Assembly (NCBI GenBank): GCA_030549175.1
Contig: JAUKUA010000005.1
Span: 2,728,001 to 2,792,000, forward strand
Direction: 5' to 3'
Length of the DNA: 64,000 bases
Source: Lasiosphaeris hirsuta
Lineage: Eukaryota > Ascomycota > Sordariomycetes > Sordariales > Lasiosphaeriaceae
Under the pieces are notes generated by a model that was given only the letters and a program-made list of their open reading frames with translations, was not told where the DNA came from and did not search any database. The position numbers and the translations under genes were made by a program. Position 1 is the first letter of the stretch; each line of letters begins with the position of its first letter. Shown here one piece after another: positions 10,865-21,362 of this stretch.

Positions 10865-11865
10865 TCAAATACCAGTGCTTGCCCCGCTAGCATCACTGCC
10901 CACGTTGACCGCGTTGGCCGTGTTGACCACGTAGGTGACGTTGGCAGCGGCGGCGGTAGTGGCCACAGGGGGTGGCAGGACTAGGCGCGGCGAGCCGGAC
11001 CGTGGAGGCGTGAGTATGGCGCTCAGGAGGGCGAGGAGGCTGGCGCGGTCCTCTTCGCTGCGTGGGTCGCCCTGGCGCGGGTCCACGTGTGTGACAGCCA
11101 GGGCCTTGACGCCTCGGATCCGCAGCAGCTCGTCGATGCCTAGAGAGTCGGTCAGGCGCAGGAGCCGGGGCGGCGCCGGGAAGAATCTGCGCATGATCAT
11201 CTCGCGCACGCTGGGGAAGACGCTCGTCGACTGCGAGAGCACGATCTCGAGCTCTTCGAGCTGCGGCGCGTTGCCGAGGTGGTGGAACGCGTGGTGGGCC
11301 TCAATCCCCATCAAGTGCACCTTGATCCGCCTGGCCGTCAGCTGCAGGTGCTGGTTGGTCTGCATGTGGTAGCCCAGGTCGCAGCTGCAGCTGAAGGAGA
11401 GCTGCGCGAACTTGGACAGGAAGGTGAAGAACTCGTTCCTGGCTCGCTTGCTCGCCAAGCCGAGCGAGATGTCGATGTTCCTGCCCGAGTGGTGCGGTGG
11501 GGATCGGAATCCAGGACAGGTGCTGCACCATGCTGTTAGTCCACAAGCAACTTGAATGCTTCAAAGACCCAGGGGGATGCTCACCACTTTGCCTTCTTTG
11601 GTGTTGCGACAAGGCCAAAGTTCCGCGTGTTGCTCTGGTGCGGAAGAAACATGCGCATGATCCCGGCGCACTTGGCGATGGTCTCGGTGATGGCCCGCCG
11701 CATGCTGGGGGACATGCGGACGATGCGCCCGAGCTCGTCCTGGTCGATGTGGCCGGCCCGCCAGTTGTCGTAGGTCAGGAGCATCCTGCCAGCGTTCTCT
11801 GAGAGGCCGTACTCGTTGTGCAAGTTGAGCATCTGCTGTGCGTAGAAGCTCGGGAGGGAGGACAT
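10865..11865 (-). CDS. Hypothetical protein, two exons
   Basis: Not recognised with certainty. Exon 1 is 11865-11585 and exon 2 is 11522-10865, giving 312 aa. The intron (11584-11523, 62 nt) has donor GTGAGC, a CTAAC branch site and a CAG acceptor; a nearer AACAG acceptor 11 nt upstream would shift the frame, so the CAG is preferred. The first exon is helical (MSSLPSFYAQQMLNLHNEYG). The second carries a Cys/His-bearing stretch (FAQLSFSCSCDLGYHMQTNQ) and an amphipathic Leu-rich region (HLGNAPQLEELEIVLSQST), the style of the leucine-rich C-terminal region in many fungal F-box-associated proteins, but no F-box is visible. The C-terminus is low-complexity (Ala/Val/Asn/Thr). It lies in an accessory-looking stretch beside a pseudogene and a MITE. 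Confidence 0.68.
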
Positions 11866-12398
11866 CTTGTCGGTCGTGGTGGTGAGAAAAGGGGGGTATG
11901 GGTCTAGCGATTAGGAATAGGGGTAAGGGATCTTGCAAGCAACGTGGAAGAGTATATATGGGTTTGGGTTGATATTAATAGCCGTGATAGGTGATATAAA
12001 GCTTGGGTAATTAAGTAAAAGGAAGTGGGTTCTAGCAAGTGATAAGGGAGAAGGGCGATATCTGTGTGCTTGTCAGCGTGTAAAGGCCTTGGGGGGGTGG
12101 GGGGGGGGGGACATCGTGGATATTTGTAGCAGGAGAAAACAAGTTCCGTACTCAAAGCCACTATGTCTTCTCTCCAATATTCGGCAGCAAGGCACGAAGC
12201 ATGGAGAAGGGAATCATCACATAGGATGATTCGTTTGTCAACTCACAGTGGTGTCTCTGCTCAACCACCCCCCGAGGGTCTTGGGCCATTACCGTCAACC
12301 CCCACCCGAGCGTCAAGGGTTCCTCCTGTGACCAGACGGAATATCAAAGCCGCAGGTCAATGCGTGGGGTGTCATATCATGCTTCGCGTGCGAACTTC
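11866..12398. other. Upstream region of the hypothetical gene
   Basis: Putative promoter side of the 312-aa gene. It contains a G-rich run at 12091-12110 (19 G in 20 bases). No gene seen. Confidence 0.5.
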
Positions 12399-12685
12399 TA
12401 CAATCCAACCCTGGTTTGTTTGTTAGCGCAGGACTTTAAGGTGCTGTGACTATGAGGAAGGACTCTCCCTCATTATGCGTAGGAAAAGACCTATTAAAAT
12501 AATCAATGTACCTTTCGGAATGCTAGAAATGCCGTTCTTGATATCGGAAAGGCCTTTTAAAGCTCAAACATGCCCTGCGAAGTACTAGAAATGCTGTTTC
12601 TGATGCTGTAAAAGCCTTATCGGGGTTTCTATATCCAATTTGGCAGGAGGTTCCGCACCGACAAACAAACCAGGGCTGGGTTGTA
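12399..12685. mobile_element. MITE-like element with terminal inverted repeats and TA flanks
   Basis: A 283-bp element (12401-12683) bounded by TA on both sides, as expected for Tc1/mariner-superfamily insertions. The left end reads CAATCCAACCCTGGTTTGTT and the reverse complement of the right end reads CAACCCAGCCCTGGTTTGTT; the similarity continues to about 34 bp. All mismatches between the two arms are transitions (C/T or A/G), which fits decay by RIP. There is no transposase ORF, so it is non-autonomous. The interior holds short motifs such as AGTACTAGAAATGC and AAAGGCCTTTTAAAGCT that recur in the related copy at 14091. Confidence 0.8.
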
Positions 12686-13895
12686 CATCGGATGGCTGGC
12701 TGCCAGCTCAAAGGTATTGGAACTCTCTTCGCGCTCTCCCCCTCTTCTCACCAGCCAGAATGGTACCACCAGCTCATCGCGGCTGCTTCTCCGTTGAGAG
12801 ATCGCGACACCTCGAGAGTTATGATGGCGTCATGTTTGCCGCGAGAATGAGATGATGTGGTTGTGGTTGTTGACAAAGCAGCCCCTTTTCCACGAGTTAG
12901 CAACATCGGCGAGGATACTTCTGGAATAGCATCACCGGCCTCCGTCTGGGGTGTGAACGACACAAAACCATCCCATATCATATCCGAAATTAACCCGAAA
13001 TATCGCGCGCTATCCTCTCTTTGACGGCGGGCCAGCGGGCTTGGTCGTGTGGGGCTTGTTTCCTCGTGCACTGCAGTCAGGAGCTGTAAACATGGGATAA
13101 ATCGGCCCCGAGCCTCCGCACTGGGCGCAATGGGCTGACTCTGCTTCAGCTTCGGCATGCTCAAAGCTGCGGTCAAGCTAATGGGAACTCAACGAGTCCT
13201 CCAAGGCTGGAAGAGAGGCAATCGCCATGGACTTCGATCACGCCTACCATCTTCGACTCTGACATCCAACATCCCCTACGCTCCTCCTTACTAGGACGCC
13301 ATGGAGAAACGTGCAACAAAGGAGCTGCCTTGTCTCGTGGGTAGGTTATGGAAGTGTCCCAGGGCTTGATAACTCCAGGAGCTGTCTTTCATGACGATAA
13401 GACCGAAAAGGCAAGTGCGTGCTCCTGATCAATGACACTCCCTACCCAAATACACAACGTCCGAGCCACACTCTTTTCCTCTGGCGTTTGCAACCCAATG
13501 GACACCTGTCCGAGACCCAAATACAGATACCTAGTCAGGGGCTGGCTGCTGGAGACAGGTATGGTAGGTGTGATTTGGATGTTGAGTTCTCATCGATGAA
13601 GTTCCAGGATGCAGTTCGGCAGGCATGCAAAGTTTCAGCGACATGCGTGGAGATGTAGAAACCAGCGAAACATGACGAATATGTGTATTGATACCTCACC
13701 CGAAGCAAAACCCCTTGGTCTGTTTCTTGATATTGTGTCTGCTGCTTCATATACCCCAAGATAACTAAGCTCCAATATTCCAACCAACGAACTCATTTCT
13801 ACACGACCCCGTTCATACAAAATAGCGATGCCACAGCAAAAGCAATCATTATCCACGATAAAAAGCAAAAATTATTAAAAGTGAAGCCTGATAGT
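12686..13895. other. Intergenic region between MITE and tRNA
   Basis: About 1.2 kb. A 142-codon minus-strand open frame (13176-12748) has a short protein-like patch (ARYFGLISDMIWDGFVSF) but no homology I recognise, no neighbouring exons, and a Ser/Thr-rich remainder. I do not annotate it as a gene. Confidence 0.4.
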
Positions 13896-13981
13896 TGCGC
13901 CAACCGAGATTCGAACTCGAGTCCCTTGCTTATCAAGATGAAGATGGGAAGCAAGAATTCTAACCACTAAACTATTGGCAC
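13896..13981 (-). tRNA. tRNA-Gly (CCC anticodon) with a 14-nt intron
   Basis: An 86-nt minus-strand cloverleaf. The 5' acceptor strand GTGCCAA pairs with 3' TTGGCGC over seven pairs (one G-U). The D arm contains AGTGGTTA. The anticodon stem CTTGC/GCAAG is perfect. The anticodon loop is TTCCCA plus A, with anticodon CCC at 13948-13946, interrupted after position 37 by a 14-nt intron (13944-13931). The T arm is TCGAG-TTCGAAT-CTCGG and the discriminator base is A. A TTTT Pol III terminator lies about 10-15 nt downstream. The intron sits at the canonical position one base 3' of the anticodon. The CCC anticodon reads GGG glycine codons. Confidence 0.92.
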
Positions 13982-14685
13982 ATATTTGTTGAAAGACTGC
14001 GTTAGTAATAGTTCCTATGTAGCGCAGCTCGGCCGGGTGACATAGCGTTGAAGCACTTGCAACATCACAGGCAACTAGTGTCTCGAATGGACAATCCAAC
14101 CCTGGTTTATTTATTAGCGCGTGACCTTCCCCCAACCCAAGGAGTATTTAAAACTCTAGACAGCCTTTCGACTAGCAAAATAGCAATTTTCGCACAAAAA
14201 AAGGCATATTTAGTATTTCAAAAGGCCCTACCAAGTATTAGAAAGGCCTTCTAAATACCAAAAATGCCATTTGGGACTTTATTAAAGCTCGTTATAGAAT
14301 GTTGACGACGGTATTTCTGGCAATTTGAAGGATATATTTAGGGTTCCATCAGGCCTCTCTAGTATCGAAATGGCCCTCTTAAGTACCAATTATACCTGTT
14401 GAAATACTAGAAATGCCTTTTAAAAGGTTAGAATGTCTTTTTCTTTTTCTTTTCTTTTTTAGAAAGCAGCATCACTCACTGCATTCCGCAGGCACTGCTA
14501 CCTAGTCAAACAACCGTATTTTCCCGCCTGATATCAAGATGGGTACCTATCTACCTTACCAATATGGTATATCCAAAACCGAAAACCGATGCTCCTTCCG
14601 AACGCATCGACCCAAACTGCATGGTAATCCTCCAAAACGCCAAAGCTATGCATACATACAACCCCAATCTCCCAGTCTCTCAACC
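13982..14685. other. Intergenic region holding a one-ended MITE copy
   Basis: The region between the tRNA and the 3' end of the PLC-like gene. It is mostly occupied by the AT-rich MITE relative described separately, followed by a pyrimidine-rich tract at about 14442-14460. No gene seen. Confidence 0.6.
14091..14440. repeat. Degenerate one-ended relative of the 12.4-kb MITE
   Basis: Begins CAATCCAACCCTGGTTTATT (from 14092), matching the left terminal repeat of the 12401 element except for G-to-A changes. The following 340 bp are AT-rich and contain recurring units such as AATACTAGAAATGCC and AAAGGCC that match the interior of that element. I could not find a matching right terminal repeat, and the left end is not preceded by TA, so this copy is truncated or strongly decayed. 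Confidence 0.65.
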
Positions 14686-15822
14686 CTATACCATAACTAC
14701 CACAGCGACCAAAAACCCTAATAACGCCACCCCACCCATGCCTCCCTCCCTTGCCGACCCCGAGGTCGCCGAGTCTCCAGTACTCGACTTCCTCCCGATA
14801 GGCACGATCCCATTCAGGCGATCGGCCGTGTCTACCGCGGGCCCCTTGTCGTAAAAGTCGACCAGCACAAACACCGGCTTAGTGCCCCACGCGGCATTGC
14901 AGCTATTCGCATGCGTACCGAGCGCGCCCGTCGTCACCGTCGACGGGGCGTTGGTGGTATCGATATCCCCGGCATTGGGCACCGTGATGGATGTGGTGAT
15001 CTCGGTGTACGCAATGTGGTTCATCAGCGGCAGCATGCCTATGCCAAGGGCCGAGGCGGCGGTGCCGGCCGACGACGGACGGTCAAGGGTGCAGGTGAAG
15101 TTGGAGAGGGAGCGGACGTCGTAGGGCGTCTCAAAGACGTAGGTGAATTCGTCGAGGAGGAAAGGGTGCGATGCCGAGGCGGTGCCGAGGGGGGCAATGA
15201 AGCTTACGAGGCGCTTGTTGGAGGTGATGAGATTTTGGAGCGTGGGCCAGACCGTGGTGGCGGTTGCAGAGGATGGGGTGTAGCCGTAGGTGGAAATTCC
15301 CGACGAGTCGAAGGCGGCACCCATTGTGGACGCGGGCTGGTTGTCCGAGTTGACAAGGAGGAGGGTGACGACCTCGTTGGGGTTTCGGTCCATCCAGAAC
15401 TTGATTTTGGCAAGCCAGTCGGCCAAAGGCCCGGCATCCAAGAGCGAGCAGTCAGTGTGACAGAGTCGGAGGGTATTGTTGACATTGTGAACCTGGGCTT
15501 GCAGGAGCCGGATGCCAGCGGAGAGGGCGACAGTTGCGTTGAAGAACTGGTTGCCCGCAATGCTATTTCCAGTGCTCGCATCACGTAGGAAGGCGCTGTC
15601 ATGGGCACCCATGTGTGTGACATTGTTGTATGCCCGCGAACACAACAGCGGCGAGTTGTTACAGCCGGCAGAGGCACTCGCCCCTGGTACAGTTGTTGCC
15701 GTGCTCGCGGCGGGCTGCTGTGTGGTGGTGGATGATTGGAATCCAAATCCCTGGGGAGTTGACTGGACAACGGGGGCCAGCCCCAGGAGTGCCGCAGCAG
15801 CCCAAAACGGTGATGGGAGCAT
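14686..15822 (-). CDS. Secreted, GPI-anchored PLC-like phosphodiesterase
   Basis: Single exon, 378 aa. It belongs to the PLC-like phosphodiesterase (TIM-barrel) superfamily that contains PI-PLC X-domain proteins; the true substrate is unknown. The N-terminus is a signal peptide ([20 protein letters not shown]), followed by a Ser/Thr/Gln-rich linker and then the barrel. The first catalytic-His region is [12 protein letters not shown], and the conserved segment [20 protein letters not shown] follows. About ten cysteines and several N-glycosylation sequons suit a secreted protein. The C-terminus is a small-residue stretch followed by a hydrophobic tail ([17 protein letters not shown]), as in a GPI-anchor signal. 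It is therefore most likely at the plasma membrane or cell wall. Such fungal proteins usually lack the C2 and EF-hand domains of eukaryotic PLCs, and none is seen here. Confidence 0.92.
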   Translation of the reverse strand: MLPSPFWAAAALLGLAPVVQSTPQGFGFQSSTTTQQPAASTATTVPGASASAGCNNSPLLCSRAYNNVTHMGAHDSAFLRDASTGNSIAGNQFFNATVALSAGIRLLQAQVHNVNNTLRLCHTDCSLLDAGPLADWLAKIKFWMDRNPNEVVTLLLVNSDNQPASTMGAAFDSSGISTYGYTPSSATATTVWPTLQNLITSNKRLVSFIAPLGTASASHPFLLDEFTYVFETPYDVRSLSNFTCTLDRPSSAGTAASALGIGMLPLMNHIAYTEITTSITVPNAGDIDTTNAPSTVTTGALGTHANSCNAAWGTKPVFVLVDFYDKGPAVDTADRLNGIVPIGRKSSTGDSATSGSAREGGMGGVALLGFLVAVVVMV

Positions 15823-17355
15823 CGTGTTGTGAAATTGACGTATGGTGCGTTTCTTAGGACAGGAGAAGAGTCAACAGCGACGGGCAAGGTGCGATGAAGG
15901 GAGAACTCGACTTATAAACAGAGACACCAGAACTGCTGGTTGAACAGCGCGAGTCAAGGCCGGGATTATGCCTAATTCACCCGGGTTACAAGTCGTCGGG
16001 AACCGCCAAGATCTGCTATGATCGGGGCTATCCCGCCCCAGCTTCTGGCAAGACATAATGCCAATCCCTAATGTATGGTCTTCATTGGGGGCAAGGGCGG
16101 CAACGGGGAATCCAAGCCAAGGGATTTATGTGGGTACTGCCACGCAACACACGCGCCCCAGCCCATTGTCGACGTCAGCCGTTTCGGGACTCCGTGGCCA
16201 GGCGTCTTTGTGAGCGTTGCGAGATGGCTTGGGGGCTAGCCAGGCTGGCGACAATGTAGGCCTTCATCAGGCTGCGGCTGGTTTCAAGACAGAAGGAGAC
16301 GCGTGGGTAAATACCAAGACCACGGGGATTTGTTTCAGCCCCTCCGAGACGTCCGCAGCACTCGCAGTGCTACTACTTTACCTACATACTCACCCGTCTA
16401 CCCGCAGGTCCCGAGCGTCGCTCAACAAGTCCAGTTTTTGAACTTGTCAGGCGGCGCCGTTTTGCCGTTGCCCGGGCGGTGAGTCAAAAAAGACCGTTTT
16501 GCAGCATGACATCTCTTCATCTGAACGCATTTGCGGGTTGAACTCCTCGCGACTTGCGAGGTCTCGAACGGGTCGGAATGAAATCTGGGGAACGAGAAAA
16601 TGGCGGGCAGTTGACGGCTGCCGGTTGACGGAGCCTGGATCAAAGACCTGGCTGGGCAAACCCTTGCTGCGGCTGCGAACCCGACCCAGCCCTGTGCCAC
16701 CTCGCCTTCCCCTATCCGGCTTAGTACCTGGCCAAAAGGACCCTGAAGGATGCCAGCCCCGGCGCCACTACAGCGGATCTCTCCGGCCAAGTAGCTCCAT
16801 AACCAACGGATAAGGACAAGGGCTTGTTTGTTATTTTGGGCGGAGCAACCTCATCAGCAAGCAGCCTGCAGAAAGTGTCCAGATAGCCGCGCGTCCGCAC
16901 CCAAAGTTCGAAGGCTGCTTCGTATTAGGAGCATCGTATCTTTGCGACCGTCAGGTTTATCACAGCCCCATCTGCGGAACACCGTGAACCTTCCTGCGGC
17001 CCGGTATGGCAACAACAAGTGCTTAAAATCACTTACGAAGCACCAACGGAAATACCAACTCACTTCAGGATAATTGGAGCGCGGCGTGGCTCGTATAGCT
17101 GGAAGGTTAGGCCTTGAGAGCCTACCCCCCCTATATCTACATTGATCACAACCCACCAGCTCAGCATTTCATACCGTGGGGGCAGTTTTTGTTACTGAGA
17201 ATCGATGTCATGGCTGAACGCCGTGTGCAGTGTTGGCGTCATCGCTGACGATTGATCCCAGCTTCTCATCCATAAAAAAGAGGACAGAGACAGAGATACA
17301 ATACAGAACTCCTAACCAACTCCGGATTTTCGGTTTGCCTTGTTTACACGAACGC
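15823..17355. other. Intergenic region between PLC-like gene and CDC37
   Basis: About 1.5 kb holding the promoter of the PLC-like gene (left) and the 3' flank of CDC37 (right). Open frames here are short and composition-driven. Nothing else supportable. Confidence 0.5.
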
Positions 17356-18963
17356 CTACTCTGGGTCGTCATATTTATCCTCTCCCTGAGCCTCCTTGGC
17401 CTCTTCCAATAGCTTTTCAAAATGCTGCTTTCCCTCATCTGTCGTTGCATCAATAATCTCATCCTCGAGACTCAGAATACCAGCCTGTTGCGAGGTAAAT
17501 AGTCAGCACCACTTAACTCACGCGTCAGAATAGGTAGATAGAACTCACGTCACCAAACTTGGCTACCAAGTCCTCTGCCTCGTACACCTTCATCAGGCCT
17601 AGAACCTTGTTCACCTCATCTAATTCACCCGTCTCGAGCGCCTTCTTCATGTCGGGCTTGAAGCTCTCAAAGATCGCCCGAGCGGCCTTGTCGGCCTCGT
17701 CCTCGCTATCGGCAGGGGGAATCTTGATGTTGATTACCGTACCCGGCTCGACAGCGTGCAGCTGGATCTGCTCAACCCCACCCTCGACTCCATCAGCCTC
17801 ATCTTTGGCCCGCTGAGCGTTGATCTCGGCGGCACGGGTCTTGATCTTGCCGTATGTGTCGCGCACGTCCTTGAGGAAGACGTCCTGCGCCTGGTGGCCA
17901 GGCGTCGTGATGCGCTTGAAGAAGAGGGCAACACCGTCGCGTCCAAGCGCCCTGCAGTACTGCAGCAGGAGCGCCTGGTGCACGCAGTTGCGTGAGTACT
18001 CCTCACGGTTCTCAAGCTGGGCGTCGAAGGCTAGGACCAAGAGACCATCCGTCTCCTCCTCGGTCAAAATCTCAGGGTGCTCCGACAGGAAGGCCAAGCT
18101 CTCGCGGTAGGACCCTGGCTTGATGAAGGAGAACTTTTTAGCTGTGGGGGAGGCGGTCATCTCTTTGTCATCATCGTCATCGGTGGCCTTCTTGGAATCG
18201 GTAGAGGAAGACGTCGCGGTGAAGTTGGGGTTTAGAAGCTCAACAGCTGGCGAGGCCTTGGCCGCTGACGAGGATGTGGAAGGCGCCGACTTGTTGACAT
18301 GGGAGCTATCAAACCCTGTGTGGATCCCCTCGCTGGTGATCTTGCGACCTTCCTCCTTCTCCAACTCGGCGAGCTTCGCATACAGCTCCGACTGCAGACT
18401 GGTCACCTTTTCGAGGTGTTCTCCAACCTCGGTAAGCATTGCGTCATATCGCTTGTCCTGCTCGACCTTCTTCTCATCCAATGCCTTGTTCACCTGGTCC
18501 AGGAGTGTAGCCATCATCTTTGTATACGAGGGCAACTTCTCCTCAGAATTGTGCACACCTGCAGGTCGCGGGGGCGGCTGGTCGTCCTTGGGGTCAAGCG
18601 ACGCGGCCGATTCCATCACAGCTTGGAAGGCAACCTCGCCGGGGTTGCGCGACTGGGCATCAACAGCATGGGACTTGAGAGAGGCGAGCAGGGACGAGAT
18701 GCGCTTGATCAAGGCATCGTTGATGACGCGCTCGTACTTGAGGGTCTCGATCTGGTTCCTGCGCTGCTGCCTTTCCGCGTGGATTTGGTTCTGCTTGGCA
18801 CGGATGAAGGAGCGCTTGTCGACATTGGGGTGCACTTCGACATCCGAATCATCGCTGAGCTCCAGCGCGTCCTGTTGAGGGACGTGGTCAGTATTTTCGC
18901 GACGGCGTGAGTGCGGGGGAGCTGGAGGGGGGGTAGTACCCATTTGCTATAGTCGACCGGCAT
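17356..18963 (-). CDS. CDC37: Hsp90 co-chaperone Cdc37
   Basis: Kinase-targeting co-chaperone that delivers protein kinases to Hsp90 in the cytosol. Three exons: 18963-18940, 18871-17549 and 17484-17356, giving 491 aa. Exon 1 encodes just MPVDYSKW, and splicing (donor GTACTA, acceptor CAACAG) joins it to DALELSDDSDVEVHPNVDKR, the diagnostic N-terminus. The conserved CK2-site serine falls at residue 14 (ELSDDSD). A kinase-binding coiled coil follows (KQNQIHAERQQRRNQIETLK). The Hsp90-binding middle domain contains FSFIKPGSYRESLAFLSEHP, and the C-terminal helical domain ends in an acidic tail (EDKYDDPE). The second intron (17548-17485) has donor GTGAGT and a CAACAG acceptor. Filamentous-fungal Cdc37 is typically near this length. 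Confidence 0.96.
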
Positions 18964-19263
18964 TGTGATGTGTCTGTGAGTACAGCTTGGATGCCGAGAT
19001 GAGAGGTTCAGGTTCTCGACAAAGGCCAGTAGAGCAAACAAATATTTAGTTGTGAACAGGTTTGTGGCCTTCGAATAATTTGGGGTCGTTGAGGTACTAT
19101 CCGTGGTTCTGCCAGTGCTCGAGGTAGGCAGAGGCAGGCAAGCAATGGCGGGGTAGCTTCCGTAAGTGGGGCGGAAGGGCATCGAAAGCTGCCGCTTGCC
19201 TGGCCTGATGATGATTTCTACTACTATTCTACCAAGCAAACTGACAAGTTGAAGATTTCGAGA
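18964..19263. other. CDC37 upstream / decarboxylase downstream region
   Basis: About 300 bp between the CDC37 start and the stop of the next gene on the same strand. It presumably contains the CDC37 promoter. No other feature seen. Confidence 0.5.
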
Positions 19264-20448
19264 TTAGCGCCTCTCGAGTCTTTCATCCCAGCTCTTATTG
19301 TACAACCCGTATTCCACCTCTCCCCCACTACCCTTTCTCAAGCCAAGGCCCCCAATGCCACATTCTCGTGGCCCCTTCTCCTCCAGTCCATGATCGCGAA
19401 GTCTTGTAAAGACGCGTAGCGCATTGTTTCTGCCAATGTCTACAAGATCCCTGTTGGAGACCGAGACATGCTCATCAAACCATACACAGCCGTTGGGGAT
19501 GCTCTCGAACGGGTAGTCGATGGCAAACATAATCGACCCGGCCCCAATTTCCTGCATCGCGCACAAGAGGGCTGGCGTCGAGAAGTGCCCTGATGTGGTG
19601 ATGAACAGCTGTGTTCCAAAGTAGTCGCGCACCAGCCTATCCTTTGCCATGGGCATATTGGGGAACCGGGCTCGGTTGAGCTTGTGGTCGATGCGATAGA
19701 GGTCATAAGGACTACACCGCAGATGTCAGAAAGCTGTGTCACCAGGGGGTCACTTCCCAGCTCACATATGTTCTCCCATATGCCCAATCACGATCTTCAG
19801 CTTTCGAAATCGATCCAAAACCCCGGCTGTCACGATTCCAAGCACATGCATTCCGACCCGGTGTGCGTATCCTAGAGCCGAGTATGCCAGCCATGGCCGG
19901 TCCTTCCACATCTGCTCCTGTATGAGCGGCGTGGCCTCGCGGGGATGCACATAAACCGGACAGTCGAGCTCCTCAGCCACGCGCCAGAAGGCATCACACT
20001 CCGATCGGTCGAGGAAGAGCATGGTATTCTTATCCTCGCCCGCACTCTGGTAGTCGTTGATAATAGCCCCCACAAACCCCGTCGTCCCAAAACACCGCCG
20101 CAGCTCCTCACCAGCCTGCACGGGATCGTGCATGCTCACCGATGCCAGCCCCGCAAACCGCGCCGGGTTCCGGGCCACCTCGGCCGCGAGCCGGTCGTTC
20201 GCCAGCCGCGCGAGCTCTGCGGCCTCGTACGGGTCCGTCACGCCCTGAGGGCCGGGTGAGGACAGTGAGAGGACCATCATGTCGACGCCGTTCTCGTTCA
20301 TCTGTGCCAGGCGCGTCCCGTGCACATCGAGCAGGTTGGCGATGAGATCTCCGCCGATGACGCCCCTGGGCGCGAGCTGCGAGATGTCGTAGGCTTTGAA
20401 GTTCTCGGGGATGGCCCAGGCCTCTTCAAGCGCGATCTTCCCATACAT
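19264..20448 (-). CDS. Amidohydrolase, 2,3-dihydroxybenzoate (o-pyrocatechuate) decarboxylase type
   Basis: Metal-dependent amidohydrolase-superfamily decarboxylase, probably acting on a hydroxybenzoate such as 2,3-dihydroxybenzoate to give catechol. Exons 20448-19766 and 19711-19264, giving 376 aa. The intron (19765-19712) has donor GTGAGC and a TAG acceptor and joins IGHMGEHI to PYDLYRIDHK. The N-terminal KIALEEAW places a metal-binding Glu at residue 8, PVYVHP places a His at about 168, and FAIDYPFES places the catalytic/metal Asp at about 293; these match the key positions known for fungal 2,3-DHB decarboxylase. The related gamma-resorcylate decarboxylases share the fold, so the exact substrate is uncertain. 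A C-terminal extension after about residue 335 (Gly/Glu-rich) is less conserved. It could serve catabolism of aromatic compounds or of siderophore-type catechols. Confidence 0.9.
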
Positions 20449-21362
20449 TGTGGCTGGTGATATGTGGCCTACCGTAAATTCTCAGGGTATATGAAGGCTT
20501 GAAGTCTGGGTAACATGATGCCGCTTTTGTGACGGCTGCGGTCCTCTTATTAGCCATGTCAGTGGGTGGAAAGGGGTACTTCTCCGCACACTTACTCCCG
20601 CCTATGACCTTAGTGCCGGTTTCCATGAAAAATATATCCTTCCCCTCATCGGGAGATGTCGATTGATGTTGAAGAGCAGCTGTCTGGCTTTGTACCTTGC
20701 GGCCGGCTTTGCTCTCCAATTGCCGGCTAAGACCACCTTGCGCATAATGCCCCCAACGTTAAAGCTGTCCATTAATGGTGTTGGGTGAAGCAAGTTTCAA
20801 GTATAAACATATATTTTTATCATGTGGTTTGGTATGCTTTGTTACCCCCAGCATTGTAATAATTGCCCCTTTCTTCACGGAAAGCAAACCTCCTTTGACC
20901 CCAGTTATCAACAAGTTCTGAACTTTATAGGCTCCATGGCCGTGCTAAAATGCCCTTTGTAGATTTTGTCACACCATTCCATGTAACTTAAGGCCGAAAA
21001 CCAAGGGAGACGTAAAGAAAGCAAGCGTGAAATTCCAACATCAGTCATGTCGCCATAAACCACACTACCCCCCTCGCTGAAGAACAAATGAATATAAATA
21101 CTAGTGCTAATACCACCGCTGTACAATACAAACATCATTCCTGCTGCTTGATAAGCAGGCCGAACAGCCCAGAACCCCTCCATACCAACCCTGAAAATAC
21201 TTCCATAACACCCTATCTACGCCTCTAACACCGCTAGGTTCATAATCTCTCATATCACATGAGAAGCCCAGAAGTTGAGACAACTTCGTCGAGAGCCACC
21301 CTCCTACGGAAGAAAAAAAGACCACTCTCTTACAACAAAACAAAACGCCAACCAGCAGCCCC
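20449..21362. other. Intergenic region between decarboxylase start and SMC3 stop
   Basis: About 0.9 kb comprising the promoter of the decarboxylase gene and the SMC3 3' UTR (AT-richer around 20790-20830 and 21060-21110). No further gene seen. Confidence 0.5.

Noticed and set aside
12748..13176. 142-codon minus-strand frame near the MITE
   Set aside because: Only a short protein-like patch and no recognised family; no splice-linked partners.
18120..18910. 200-250 codon plus-strand frames opposite CDC37
   Set aside because: Antisense shadows; the minus frame matches Cdc37 throughout.
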